Shown piece after piece: positions 44,272 through 53,083 of a stretch of DNA of 64,000 nucleotides. Each line of letters starts with the position of its first letter. Positions within the stretch are counted from its first letter, which is position 1. The position numbers were made by a program, and so were the translations under genes. Source of the stretch: Bacteroidales bacterium UBA2287 (GTDB lineage: Bacteria; Bacteroidota; Bacteroidia; Bacteroidales; Tenuifilaceae); the NCBI GenBank assembly GCA_002345675.1, contig DDWL01000051.1, forward strand, positions 78,781-142,780, given 5' to 3'. The notes beneath the pieces are model-generated. The model had not been told where the DNA came from. It ran no database searches and worked only from the letters and a program-made list of their open reading frames with translations.

Positions 44272-45576
44272 ATGAAAAAGAATAGAACCCTCATTATTGT
44301 CCTTTCAGTTGCAGTTATCTTAATAGTTGTTGCCCTTGCAGGGAAAAAGGCTGGCTGGTTTGGCAAACCCGAATCGGTTGAAGTTGTTGTTGAAAAGCCC
44401 CAGCTTCGTACCCTTACCGAAAGCATTACAGCCAACGGTAAAATTCAACCCGAAATTGAAATTAAAATTAGCTCCGAAGTATCGGGCGAACTTATTGAAC
44501 TTAACATTCGCGAAGGTGACGAGGTTAAAAAAGGGCAACTTCTTTGCCGTGTAAAACCCGACACCTACATCTCGATTAAAGAGCGAACCATTGCTGCCGT
44601 AAACTCGGCTAAGGCACGCCTATCGCAGGTTCAGGCACAGCTTCAGCAATCGGAGCTAACCTTTAACCGTAGCAAGCAGCTATTCGACCAAAAGGCCATT
44701 TCGGAAGCCGACTTCGAGAATGCAAAAACCACTTTCCAAATGGCAAAAGCCGATGTTCAGGCTGCTCTTTTCAACGTTGAAAGTGCCGAAGCTTCGCTAA
44801 AAGAGGCTAACGAAAATTTAAACAAAACCACCATTTACGCACCTGTAAGCGGCACCATTTCGAAGCTAAGCGTTGAACTTGGCGAAAGGGTTGTGGGAAC
44901 GGCTCAAATGGCAGGAACCGAAATTATGCGCATTGCCGACCTTTCGCGCATGGAAACCCGTGTTAGCGTTAACGAAAACGATATTGTAAGAGTTAAACTT
45001 AACGACACAGCTCTTGTTGAAGTTGATGCGTACCCAACACAAAAATTCAAAGGATTAGTAACACAAATTGCCAACTCGGCAAGTATTGCAGGGCTTTCGT
45101 CCGATCAGGTAACTACCTTCGAGGTTCGAATTTTCCTACTCGAAAAATCGTACAATCACCTTTTGGCAGCAAATGTAAAAACCCCATTTCGTCCTGGCAT
45201 GTCGACTGCAGTTGATATTCTAACTAAAACGAAAGAGAATATTCTTACCATTCCAATACAAGCCGTTACCACCCGATCCGACTCCGTTTCGACAGGGGCA
45301 AAAGGTTTTGTTGCAGCCAGCGAAGCCGAGTCGCAAGAAAAGAAACCCATAGCCAAACTCGAAGAAATTGTATTTATCGCCGTAGGCGACAGCGCCAAAT
45401 TGGTTAAAGTTAAAACGGGCATCCAAAACAACCAGTACATCGAAATAATCGAGGGGTTAACTATTGACAATGATGTAGTTGTAGCCCCATTCAGCGCCAT
45501 TTCGCGTAAACTTTCCGATGGGAAATTAGTAACCCGAATTGCCAATGAAAAACTTCTTAAAGGCAATAAAAAGTAA
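44272..45576 (+). CDS. HlyD/MacA-type efflux periplasmic adaptor
   Basis: 434 residues. An N-terminal anchor (TLIIVLSVAVILIVVALAG) leads to a lipoyl/biotinyl-like hybrid domain (about 55-95, ISSEVSGELIELNIREGDEVKKGQLL), a long helical hairpin (about 100-180), then APVSGTISKLSVELGERVVG and beta-barrel/MP domains. It links an inner-membrane pump to TolC. The layout is closest to MacA-like adaptors of ABC exporters, which often have a macB-like gene next; here tsaB follows instead, so its pump must be encoded elsewhere. Confidence 0.9.
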   Translation: MKKNRTLIIVLSVAVILIVVALAGKKAGWFGKPESVEVVVEKPQLRTLTESITANGKIQPEIEIKISSEVSGELIELNIREGDEVKKGQLLCRVKPDTYISIKERTIAAVNSAKARLSQVQAQLQQSELTFNRSKQLFDQKAISEADFENAKTTFQMAKADVQAALFNVESAEASLKEANENLNKTTIYAPVSGTISKLSVELGERVVGTAQMAGTEIMRIADLSRMETRVSVNENDIVRVKLNDTALVEVDAYPTQKFKGLVTQIANSASIAGLSSDQVTTFEVRIFLLEKSYNHLLAANVKTPFRPGMSTAVDILTKTKENILTIPIQAVTTRSDSVSTGAKGFVAASEAESQEKKPIAKLEEIVFIAVGDSAKLVKVKTGIQNNQYIEIIEGLTIDNDVVVAPFSAISRKLSDGKLVTRIANEKLLKGNKK

Positions 45577-45599
45577 GCACTCACAGGTATAAAAAGCAA

Positions 45600-46307
45600 A
45601 TGGCACATATTCTTTGCATTGAAACGGGAACTCCTACCTGCTCGGTAGCGCTTTGCGAAAATGGCAATTTTATTTCCATTAGGGAGTTACATGCCGAAGA
45701 GACAAATCACGCAAGCAACCTGTCGAATTTTATTCAGGAGGTTCTAAAGGAAGGGAATATTAGTGCCTCGCAACTTAGCGCAGTTGCTGTTAGCAAAGGG
45801 CCAGGTTCGTATACCGGACTTCGAATTGGCGTTTCGACGGCTAAGGGAATTTGCTACGCAGCAGGTATACCGCTAATTGCAATTAACAGTTTAAAAGTTA
45901 TGGCTCAAGGGGCAATTGCCAGCAACAAATTCGTTGACCCTAATACCCTTATTTGCTCTACCATCGATGCTCGTCGTATGGAGGTTTACACAGCAGTATA
46001 CGATTTAAAACTGAACTGCATAATGGACACGCAGGCGCTTATACTTAGTGGCGAAAGCTTTGCCGATTTACTAAAAGTAAATAAAATTCTATTTATTGGA
46101 AACGGCACAGGCAAAGTAAAATCTACCATAAACAGTCCAAATGCCTTGTACTTGGAAGATATTTTGCCCTCGGCACGGTTTATGATACCATTAGCCTATG
46201 AGCAATACTACCAAAAGGCATTTGAAGATGTTGCATACTTCGAACCATTCTATCTTAAAGACTTCGTGGCGATTAAATCGACGAAAAACATACTGGGCAA
46301 TGGGTAA
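45600..46307 (+). CDS. tsaB: tRNA threonylcarbamoyladenosine biosynthesis protein TsaB
   Basis: 235 residues. TsaB forms a complex with TsaD and TsaE to make t6A37 in ANN-decoding tRNAs. ILCIETGTPTCSVALCENG and VSKGPGSYTGLRIGVSTAKG are the two diagnostic ASKHA-fold blocks. The last eight bases overlap the start of the next gene (ATG at 46300), so translation of the two is probably coupled. Confidence 0.94.
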   Translation: MAHILCIETGTPTCSVALCENGNFISIRELHAEETNHASNLSNFIQEVLKEGNISASQLSAVAVSKGPGSYTGLRIGVSTAKGICYAAGIPLIAINSLKVMAQGAIASNKFVDPNTLICSTIDARRMEVYTAVYDLKLNCIMDTQALILSGESFADLLKVNKILFIGNGTGKVKSTINSPNALYLEDILPSARFMIPLAYEQYYQKAFEDVAYFEPFYLKDFVAIKSTKNILGNG

Positions 46308-47097
46308 TCCTACTTGCAAATTAATTGTTGCATTATCCTTTTTTTTTATCCTACTTGCTTCGCTCCCAAGTAATGCGCAGCAAAAAACAGCATTTAAACA
46401 GGGCGAAAGACTAAGGTACTTAATTAACTACGGTCCAATAAAAGGCGGGGAAGCTATTCTCGAAGTAAAAGCAGGCGCTTACGAAGGCAAACCAGCCAAC
46501 CATTTAGTTTTAAGCGGAAAAACCATTGGCGTAGCAAATATGCTTTATGGGGTACACGATACTTACCAAAGCTTTACCAATGCAAAAACCGACTTGCCCT
46601 ATAAGGCAATACGCGACATAAAGGAGGGCGGATATAAACACTATAGCGAACAGGTTTTCGACCATTGGACTCGAAGCGACTCTACAATTGTTTATAGTTC
46701 GAAGGTTGGGGAAAAACTAGCCCCAAAAAACAGCAACGATATTCTTTCTGCATTTTACTTTTTACGCAACCAACTAATGTGGAAACCCATTAAAGTTGGT
46801 GATACCCTTACAATACAAACCTACTTTACCGACGAAATTTACACCCTAAAGGTTCGTTTTTTAGGATACGACAATATTAAAATGAAAATTGGCACCATAC
46901 GAGCCATGAAGTTTATGCCCATAGTAATTACGGGCAGGGTTTTTAAATCGCAGGACGACATGGCTGTTTGGTTTTCGGCCGATAGAAATTTTGTACCAGT
47001 TCGAATAAAATTCGATATAGTTGTTGGCTCGGTTTACTGCGATTTAGTAGATTACAATGGGCTTTTATACAATTTCGATGCGCTAACAAAAAAGTAA
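46300..47097 (+). CDS. DUF3108-like exported protein
   Basis: About 265 residues from the ATG at 46300, chosen because a signal peptide follows directly (IVALSFFFILLASLPSNAQQ). The frame extends 34 codons further upstream into tsaB without a plausible signal. The mature part begins FKQGERLRYLINYGPIKGGEA, typical of DUF3108 lipocalin-like periplasmic proteins, with YGVHDTYQSFTN and WFSADRNFVPVRIKFDIVVGS later. The family is widespread in Gram-negative bacteria; its function is unsettled. It overlaps tsaB by 8 bases. Confidence 0.82.
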   Translation: MGNPTCKLIVALSFFFILLASLPSNAQQKTAFKQGERLRYLINYGPIKGGEAILEVKAGAYEGKPANHLVLSGKTIGVANMLYGVHDTYQSFTNAKTDLPYKAIRDIKEGGYKHYSEQVFDHWTRSDSTIVYSSKVGEKLAPKNSNDILSAFYFLRNQLMWKPIKVGDTLTIQTYFTDEIYTLKVRFLGYDNIKMKIGTIRAMKFMPIVITGRVFKSQDDMAVWFSADRNFVPVRIKFDIVVGSVYCDLVDYNGLLYNFDALTKK

Positions 47098-47153
47098 TTT
47101 CAGGTTTACAATAAAAAAAACAGGAATCATCGTAATCAGAAATAGTGTTTTAC

Positions 47154-47161
47154 TATTTTTG
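47154..47161 (+). promoter_or_regulatory. -7 element upstream of efp
   Basis: TATTTTTG, an exact TAnnTTTG match, 24 bases before the efp ATG. Confidence 0.4.
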
Positions 47162-47185
47162 CAAAAATTTTTTAAACAAAAATAG

Positions 47186-47752
47186 ATGGCAACAACGGCA
47201 GATTTTAAAAACGGAATGTGCATTGAGTTCAACGGAAAGCTATACACATTAGTTCAATTTCAACATGTTAAACCTGGCAAAGGTGGAGCATTTGTTCGCA
47301 CAAAACTAAAAAACCTTGAATCGGGAAAGACCATTGAGAACACCTTTACCTCGGGTGTAAAAATAAACCCAGTTCGTATTGAGCGCAGGCCATACCAGTT
47401 CCTTTACAAGGACGATGAAGGCTACCATTTTATGCATCAAGAAACATTTGAACAGGTTTCGCTTCCCGAAAGTTTAGTCGATAGTTTCGATTTATACAAA
47501 GAAGGCCAGTACGTTGAAATGATGGTTCATGCCGAGTTGGAAAATATTCTTACTTGCGAATTACCTCCATTTGTAGACCTTGAGGTTACCTATACCGAAC
47601 CAGGACTTAAGGGCGACACGGCATCGTCGACTGCACAAAAAGCGGCCACCGTTGAAACAGGCGCCACAATTCATGTTCCTCTTTTCATCGAAATTGGACA
47701 AAAAATCCGAATCGACACAAGAACAAGGGATTACTACGAAAGGGTAAAATAG
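47186..47752 (+). CDS. efp: Elongation factor P
   Basis: 188 residues, full length. EF-P rescues ribosomes stalled at consecutive prolines. The three KOW/OB-like domains are present. The tip loop VKPGKGGAFVRTKLKNL carries the conserved modifiable residue, a Lys (K in PGKGG), which implies a lysine-type modification pathway if any. The closing GATIHVPLFIEIGQKIRIDT and YYERVK are typical. It has its own -7 element and a strong terminator. Confidence 0.97.
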   Translation: MATTADFKNGMCIEFNGKLYTLVQFQHVKPGKGGAFVRTKLKNLESGKTIENTFTSGVKINPVRIERRPYQFLYKDDEGYHFMHQETFEQVSLPESLVDSFDLYKEGQYVEMMVHAELENILTCELPPFVDLEVTYTEPGLKGDTASSTAQKAATVETGATIHVPLFIEIGQKIRIDTRTRDYYERVK

Positions 47753-47788
47753 TTTCCAAGCTTTATTTACCATAACTTATCATATTAG

Positions 47789-47818
47789 CCAATGGAAAGT
47801 TTCCATTGGTTTTTTTTT
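47789..47818 (+). terminator. Terminator after efp
   Basis: CCAATGGAAA and TTTCCATTGG form a near-perfect 10-bp stem around a single central base, followed by nine Ts. Confidence 0.9.
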
Positions 47819-47959
47819 GATATCATCCAATTCTTCCGATTAGTAGCGATAGTTGCACTAATCGTCAAAAAAAACTATTTTGTATCCATTTTATTTGTAT
47901 ATTTTCGCTTGTTTCGCAAAATAATCTGGGCTACTTAAACCTAACGAAGACTCAACAGC

Positions 47960-49198
47960 ATGTCGTTCAACTCGTCATCGAAACGATTAAAACTTAGCAC
48001 ATTTAAATTAAATGCGTTGCTTAGCATGGCGCAAGCCATAAGTAGCGACATGAAGATTGACGACATTATTTCTCGCTTTAAAATAATGCTAAACGAAGAT
48101 TTAGAGATTGATAGAGTGCTTTTTTACAAGCGAGAAGAAACGTGGGAGCTTATTCTTAAAACCAATTGCCCCGACAGTGTTATTGAAAAAATTGATGTTG
48201 AAAGAGATTTGTCACCTCTAACGGATATAACATTCGTGAGCACATCGCAGAACAATGGACTTCAGGAGTTTGACATAATCATTCCCGTTATACAAAACAA
48301 TGTTCAGCTGGCATATATACTTATTGCCGACACTAAAGAGCAAGCCAAAGGGGTAAGTTCAACCATTAAGCACCTTAACTTTGTTCAAACCCTTTCTATA
48401 ATTATTCTTGTTGCAATTGAGAACCTAAGGCTTTTTCATCAAACTTTAGAACAAGAAGCCATTAAAAAGGAGCTTGAGCTAGCTTCGAAAATGCAAAGTT
48501 TGCTTATACCAAGCCAGGACAGCTTACCCCAAAGCAAAACGCTTACAATTCAATCCTACTATCGTCCACACCTCGAGGTTGGTGGCGACTTTTACGATGT
48601 TATTCAGCTTAGTAAGGATGAAATTGGCTTTTGCATTGCCGACGTTTCGGGAAAAGGTATTTCGGCAGCGCTTTTAATGTCGAATTTTCAGGCAAACCTG
48701 CGAGCACTTTTTACTCACGACATAACTTTAACCGGACTAATTGAAAGACTTAACGAGCGGGTTATGAGTACCGCCAAAGGCGAGCGATTTATTACCATAT
48801 TTATTGGCCGTTACAACTTAAACCGCAAATCGCTCGAGTACGTTAACGCAGGGCACAATCCGCCCATTATGTACAATGCAACCTCTGGAAATCTCACAAT
48901 GCTTACCGAAGGTTGCGTAGGGCTTGGTATGCTCGACGATATACCAGTTATGAATGTGGGTTCGACCCGTATTACCGAGCACTCGAAGTTATTTTGCTAC
49001 ACCGACGGCCTTGTAGAACTTGCTAAGGACGATAAAGTTGAGTTTGGCACTCAAATAATTGAGGAAGCTATTTCGAATCCACAGTCGATTAAGGAAAACA
49101 TTGACTACCTGGTGAACTTTCAACTTTTTAAAGACGGAACCAAGGATATTGGCATTTTCGACGATGTTTCAATAATTGCCTTCGAGGTTTTTCCATAA
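47960..49198 (+). CDS. GAF-like + SpoIIE-type PP2C phosphatase
   Basis: 412 residues, soluble. Residues about 15-165 resemble a degenerate GAF sensor (LNALLSMAQAISSDMKIDDI ... IVAIENLRLFHQ). A linker helix leads to a SpoIIE phosphatase (about 190-410) with VGGDFYDVIQLS, IADVSGKGISAALLMS, YVNAGHNPPIMY, FCYTDGLVELA and DDVSIIAF, carrying all metal-binding Asp positions expected. It is similar in catalytic type to the TPR-SpoIIE protein at 35010 but lacks membrane segments. It is probably a partner-switching phosphatase; the target is not adjacent. Confidence 0.9.
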   Translation: MSFNSSSKRLKLSTFKLNALLSMAQAISSDMKIDDIISRFKIMLNEDLEIDRVLFYKREETWELILKTNCPDSVIEKIDVERDLSPLTDITFVSTSQNNGLQEFDIIIPVIQNNVQLAYILIADTKEQAKGVSSTIKHLNFVQTLSIIILVAIENLRLFHQTLEQEAIKKELELASKMQSLLIPSQDSLPQSKTLTIQSYYRPHLEVGGDFYDVIQLSKDEIGFCIADVSGKGISAALLMSNFQANLRALFTHDITLTGLIERLNERVMSTAKGERFITIFIGRYNLNRKSLEYVNAGHNPPIMYNATSGNLTMLTEGCVGLGMLDDIPVMNVGSTRITEHSKLFCYTDGLVELAKDDKVEFGTQIIEEAISNPQSIKENIDYLVNFQLFKDGTKDIGIFDDVSIIAFEVFP

Positions 49199-49199
49199 A

Positions 49200-49226
49200 A
49201 AAAATCCCTTTCGGGACTTTTTTCTT
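49200..49226 (+). terminator. Terminator after the SpoIIE-type gene
   Basis: AAAATCCC and GGGACTTTTTT form a short stem around TTTC, just after the stop codon. Confidence 0.7.
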
Positions 49227-49268
49227 TTATTGTAAATCCGAATGGGGAACAAAGTGATTTTAAAATTT

Positions 49269-49343
49269 CTCGCTGATTACGCAGATTTACGCAGAGAGCT
49301 ATTATAAATACTTATCATCTGCGTTATTTGCGCAATTTGCGAG
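49269..49343. repeat. Inverted repeat of phased CGCAGA/CTGCG units
   Basis: The left arm (49269-49294, beginning CTCGCTGATTACGCAG) pairs imperfectly with the right arm (49319-49343, ending CGCAATTTGCGAG). Each arm is made of 8-10 nt phased units. Same style as the repeats at 37911-38206. Confidence 0.75.
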
Positions 49344-49399
49344 AGCAATGAGTTATAAATAACTTGCAGATTTAAGTTATTATACTATTTAACGTCTTG

Positions 49400-50692
49400 T
49401 TAAACTGCTTTTACTATAAAGTAATTCTTCTTCCCCTTTTGAAGTAGAATAAATTTCCCGTTTAGCAAAAACGACGAGTCGATAACCATTTCGGGATCGG
49501 AAATTTTCTCTTTATTAACGCTAACACCACCGGCGGTTACGTTGCGCCTTAGGTCGCCTTTGGAAGGGAATACAGCCGAATGCTCAGCGGCTAAAGCCGA
49601 AAATGGCAGCCCATTTCGAATTAATTCTGCGCTAACCTCGAACTGTGGTACACCCTCGAAAACTGCCAAAAATGTCTCCTCGTCGATTGACTTTAGCGCA
49701 TCGGAAGTTGAACTGCCAAACAGTATTTGCGAAGCAGCAATTGCCTGATTATAATCGGCCTCGGAGTGAACCATAATGGTTATTTCGCGGGCCAAAACCT
49801 GCTGAAGTTTGCGAAGATGAGGAGCCTGCTTATGCTCGGCAATATGTTCTTCAATGGTTTTCTTGTCGAGTAGGGTGAAAATTTTAATGTACTTCTCGGC
49901 GTCCTCGTCCGATGTGTTTAACCAAAACTGGTAAAACTTGTATGGCGAGGTTAGGCGCGAGTCGAGCCAAACGTTACCCGTTTCGGTTTTACCAAACTTA
50001 CCCCCGTCGGCCTTAGTAATTAACGGACAGGTAAGGGCAAAGGCTTCGCCTCCAAGTTTACGACGAATAAGCTCGGTACCTGTGGTAATATTTCCCCACT
50101 GGTCGGAGCCACCCATTTGTAGCTTGCAGCTATAGTGCTGGTATAAATGAAGAAAATCGGTTCCCTGAACCAGTTGGTAGGTAAATTCGGTAAACGAAAG
50201 GCCACTTCCCGAGTCGGACGAAATACGTTTTTTCACCGAATCCTTGGCCATCATGTAGTTTACAGTAATGTGCTTGCCAATGTCGCGGATAAACTCGAGA
50301 AACGAAAACTCCTTCATCCAGTCGTAGTTATTAACCAGCAAGGCTGCGTTTGGCTTTTTCGACTCGAAATCGAGGAACTTTGCAAGCTGCGCCTTTAAAC
50401 ATTCCTGATTATGGCGAAGTGTTGCCTCATCGAGCAGGTTACGCTCCTGCGACTTTCCCGAAGGGTCGCCAATCATGCCAGTGGCACCGCCAATAAGCGC
50501 AACGGGCCTGTGCCCGCAACGTTGAAGGTGAATAAGCATCATAACCGACACCATGTGGCCAATATGGAGCGAGTCGGCAGTTGGATCGATACCCACGTAC
50601 GCCGTAGTCATTTCCTTAGCGAGTAACTCCTCGGTTCCTGGCATAATGTCGTGAATCATTCCACGCCACTTAAGTTCTTCTACAAAATTCAC
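49400..50692 (-). CDS. tyrS: Tyrosine--tRNA ligase
   Basis: 430 residues with a GTG start (50692). The following NFVEELKWRGMIHDIMPGTEE is the conserved N-terminus, so the GTG is preferred. The class I HIGH motif is in DSLHIGHMVSVM (about 43-46) and the KMSKS equivalent is KFGKTETGNVWLD (about 230). QMGGSDQWGNITTGTELIRR is characteristic. A C-terminal S4 RNA-binding region (RRNVTAGGVSVNKEKISD) follows. It charges tRNA-Tyr. Confidence 0.96.
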   Translation of the reverse strand: MNFVEELKWRGMIHDIMPGTEELLAKEMTTAYVGIDPTADSLHIGHMVSVMMLIHLQRCGHRPVALIGGATGMIGDPSGKSQERNLLDEATLRHNQECLKAQLAKFLDFESKKPNAALLVNNYDWMKEFSFLEFIRDIGKHITVNYMMAKDSVKKRISSDSGSGLSFTEFTYQLVQGTDFLHLYQHYSCKLQMGGSDQWGNITTGTELIRRKLGGEAFALTCPLITKADGGKFGKTETGNVWLDSRLTSPYKFYQFWLNTSDEDAEKYIKIFTLLDKKTIEEHIAEHKQAPHLRKLQQVLAREITIMVHSEADYNQAIAASQILFGSSTSDALKSIDEETFLAVFEGVPQFEVSAELIRNGLPFSALAAEHSAVFPSKGDLRRNVTAGGVSVNKEKISDPEMVIDSSFLLNGKFILLQKGKKNYFIVKAV

Positions 50693-50746
50693 AGTATAAT
50701 AGTTTGAGTATTAAACAATACAAAATAAGCGGTCAAAGATATGAAA

Positions 50747-50928
50747 AAAGACGGAAGACGGAAGTCCGAAGACTGAAGACTGAAGACCGAATTCGGGAGT
50801 TCGAAGTTTAATGTTGTGAGTTTTTTTATTTTGATAATTTAGACAGAAGATTATAGTTAAGAAACAACTGAACAGTAGAACAACTGAACAGCAGAACATT
50901 TGAACATCAGAACATCAGAACATTTGAA
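50747..50928. repeat. Two short phased-repeat tracts
   Basis: 50747-50795 is made of GAAGACG/GAAGACT-type 7-mers, like the tract before the glycosyltransferase gene. 50862-50928 is made of GAACAnnn 8-mers (GAACATCA, GAACAACT). Both lie in the 359-base gap between tyrS and cvpA. No gene is seen in that gap. Confidence 0.7.
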
Positions 50929-51010
50929 ATAAGAATCGACTCTTCAATCAGACAAGAGAACTGGTAACAAACAACAGATAACCGAGAACAGCTTCGCGTC
51001 GTTGGATTTA

Positions 51011-51049
51011 ATCTCCGTGTGTCTCTGTTTCTCTGTGCCTCTGTGTTTA
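51011..51049. repeat. CTCTGTG-unit repeat next to cvpA
   Basis: CTCCGTGTGTCTCTG followed by TTTCTCTGTGCCTCTGTG, units of about 8-9 nt, ending next to the cvpA stop codon. Confidence 0.65.
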
Positions 51050-51051
51050 AT

Positions 51052-51582
51052 TTACTCTTCCTCCTCGTTCGTAAAGGTTTCCTTAAACTTGCTCTGTATT
51101 TCGTCGAAATGGAGGTATGGGAAAATTGCTGGAGCAACATTCCTTATTGGTTTGTAGAAAAGCGACCGCTCTTCAATATTGTCGGGCAAAACGTTCACTT
51201 TACCGCTAAACTTTTCGGCCAACACCAGAAGTACGCTAAGCACAAGAACCGTTTTAATTACCCCAAATACAACACCAAGAATACTATTGGCAAAGCCAAG
51301 CATGGCAAGGTCGAATACTTTGGTTATCAGTTCGCCTAAAAAATGAACTGCAATTAGAATTACAACAAAAGTTAGAGCAAAGGAGATAATTGACAGGTAC
51401 TTAGTTTTTATTTCGAAGTTTTCGACCAAAAAATTGGCAGTAAACTCGGAGAAATGAATTGCGCCCCAAATTCCTAAAAGTAGTCCGGCAAGCGATGCAA
51501 CCTGACGCACAAAACCTGTTTTGTAACCATTAAACCCAGCAATTACAAAAATTACAAGAAGAATAATGTCGATATAGTTCAT
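51052..51582 (-). CDS. CvpA family membrane protein
   Basis: 176 residues with four membrane segments (YIDIILLVIFVIAGFNGYKTG; QVASLAGLLLGIWGAIHF; LSIISFALTFVVILIAVHFL; GVIKTVLVLSVLLVLAEKF). The N-terminal D-I-I-L-L ... G-Y-K-T-G pattern and ANSILGVVFG are typical of CvpA (PF02674), linked in E. coli to colicin V production and membrane stress. It lies 28 nt after the polyprenyl synthase gene, same strand, probably co-transcribed. Exact function unsettled. Confidence 0.9.
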   Translation of the reverse strand: MNYIDIILLVIFVIAGFNGYKTGFVRQVASLAGLLLGIWGAIHFSEFTANFLVENFEIKTKYLSIISFALTFVVILIAVHFLGELITKVFDLAMLGFANSILGVVFGVIKTVLVLSVLLVLAEKFSGKVNVLPDNIEERSLFYKPIRNVAPAIFPYLHFDEIQSKFKETFTNEEEE

Positions 51583-51610
51583 AGGAATAAATTTAAATTA
51601 AACATTACAA

Positions 51611-52585
51611 CTAGCTGTTTCTCTCAACAATATAATCGGCAAGGCTTTCGAGGGCATCCCTGTACGAACTTTTTGGGTAACCCATAAGTGCATCGACTGC
51701 CTTTTTATGGTAAAAATTCATTTTTTGCTCGGTGTACTCAATGCCCCCTTTGCTATTGGCAAACTCAACGACTTTTTCAACAGCCTTCGAGTCCTTTTTG
51801 CTTTTTCGAACAAGTGTGCGTATTTCGCGCCGAGTTGAAGAATCGGCCTTGCTAAGGGCATAAATAAGAGGGAGGGTCAGTTTTTTTTCGCGAATATCGT
51901 TACCGGTAGGTTTTCCTAAAATTCCCTTCGACTTGTAGTCGAAAAGGTCGTCGCGAATTTGAAATGCCATACCAAGGTTAAAGCCAAATTCACGCATTCG
52001 TTCAATGTTTTCGGGCGAAGCGCCAACCGAAAAAGCCCCATTTATGGTACACGACGACAGAAGGATGGCCGTTTTCATGCTAATAATTTGGTAATAAATG
52101 TCCTCGTCGATATCCATTTTTCGTGAGCGCTCAATTTGCAGCAGCTCGCCTTCGCTCATTTTTTTTACCGCCTCGCTCATATTGCGAAGCAATTCAAACT
52201 CATTGCTCTCAATGGCCAAAAGCAGGCCCTTCGAAAGTAAAAAGTCGCCAACAAGCACAGCGGCCTTCGAACGCCAGAGCGCATTTATCGAAAGAAACCC
52301 TCTCCTTTCGTAGGCTTCGTCAACCACATCGTCGTGAACAAGGGTTGCAGTGTGGAGCAATTCAATCATTGCTGCAGCAATTTTGGTCGAATTCCCAATT
52401 TCGCCATTTAGTCCAGCCGAAAGGTAAACCAGTAGCGGCCTAAGCTGCTTACCTTTGGTTCGAAGAATATAGTTTGTAATTACCGAGAGCAACGGAACGT
52501 TCGATTTCATGGCATTGCGAAAAAAAGGCTCGAATTCCTTTAATTCCTTGGCAACGGGTTCCTTTATGGTATCGAGTTTCGACAT
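51611..52585 (-). CDS. Polyprenyl diphosphate synthase (trans-prenyltransferase)
   Basis: 324 residues. First Asp-rich motif LVHDDVVDEAYERRG (Asp at about 85, 86 and 89); second motif QIRDDLFDYKSKGILGKPTGND (about 215). GKQLRPLLVYLSAG is also diagnostic. It elongates allylic diphosphates with IPP, probably making the menaquinone side chain (octaprenyl/heptaprenyl class). Chain length cannot be read reliably here. It is the first gene of a unit with cvpA and lies divergent to the ArsR-type regulator. Confidence 0.93.
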   Translation of the reverse strand: MSKLDTIKEPVAKELKEFEPFFRNAMKSNVPLLSVITNYILRTKGKQLRPLLVYLSAGLNGEIGNSTKIAAAMIELLHTATLVHDDVVDEAYERRGFLSINALWRSKAAVLVGDFLLSKGLLLAIESNEFELLRNMSEAVKKMSEGELLQIERSRKMDIDEDIYYQIISMKTAILLSSCTINGAFSVGASPENIERMREFGFNLGMAFQIRDDLFDYKSKGILGKPTGNDIREKKLTLPLIYALSKADSSTRREIRTLVRKSKKDSKAVEKVVEFANSKGGIEYTEQKMNFYHKKAVDALMGYPKSSYRDALESLADYIVERNS

Positions 52586-52662
52586 TTAATGTTTTGTTTT
52601 TGCTAAAGCAAATTAAGCTCTTTTTCACGAAACATTCGAATAAAAAACCAATTTACACACCC

Positions 52663-52691
52663 TTGTATTGATTTAAATATTTATATATTTG
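52663..52691 (+). promoter_or_regulatory. Promoter of the ArsR-type regulator
   Basis: TTG (52663-52665), an 18-base spacer and TATATTTG (52684-52691), an exact -7 match. It shows that the frame's first ATG (52693) lies at or upstream of the expected transcription start, so the ATG at 52720 is the real start. Confidence 0.5.
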
Positions 52692-52719
52692 CATGCGTTA
52701 TATATGTACACACATTACT

Positions 52720-53010
52720 ATGGAACTAAATGTTGAAATTTTAGAGCAAGCCGCATCGACACTAAAGGCACTGGCTCACCCTATGCGAATTGCAATTCTT
52801 AATATGCTTGAGGGCGACAAGAGGTTAACCGTTACCGAAATTCACGAAAGGCTTCAAATTGAGCAATCGGCAGCATCGCACCATTTGGGAATTTTAAAAA
52901 ACAAGGGGGTTCTGCAGTCGAAACGTGACGGTAAAAACACCTACTACTTCTTACAAAACGAGGGCATGTCGAAAATTCTCGATTGTTTAGGGCGATGTAA
53001 CGCCAAGTAA
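52720..53010 (+). CDS. ArsR-family winged-helix regulator
   Basis: About 96 residues from the ATG at 52720 (MELNVEILEQAASTLKALAHPMR). The winged-helix block LTVTEIHERLQIEQSAASHHLGILKNKGVL is classic ArsR. The metal-binding E-L-C-V-C motif of arsenic/cadmium sensors is absent, so it is more likely a redox, biofilm or other type; two Cys occur near the C-terminus (CLGRC). No metal-resistance genes are adjacent. It is followed by queD 73 nt later and lies divergent to the polyprenyl synthase. Target unknown. Confidence 0.9.
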   Translation: MELNVEILEQAASTLKALAHPMRIAILNMLEGDKRLTVTEIHERLQIEQSAASHHLGILKNKGVLQSKRDGKNTYYFLQNEGMSKILDCLGRCNAK

Positions 53011-53083
53011 GTTAGCCAATTCTACAAGTTTTTCAAACCCTATCGTTACCATTTTGTTACTAAGGCATTAAAATCGCAAATAA

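Noticed and set aside
45156..45608. 150-codon minus-strand ORF opposite the HlyD-type adaptor
   Set aside because: The adaptor is complete and well recognised. The antisense frame has no signal or motif.
46198..46299. N-terminal extension of the DUF3108-like protein
   Set aside because: The extension lies in the tsaB coding frame shadow. The signal peptide begins after the ATG at 46300.
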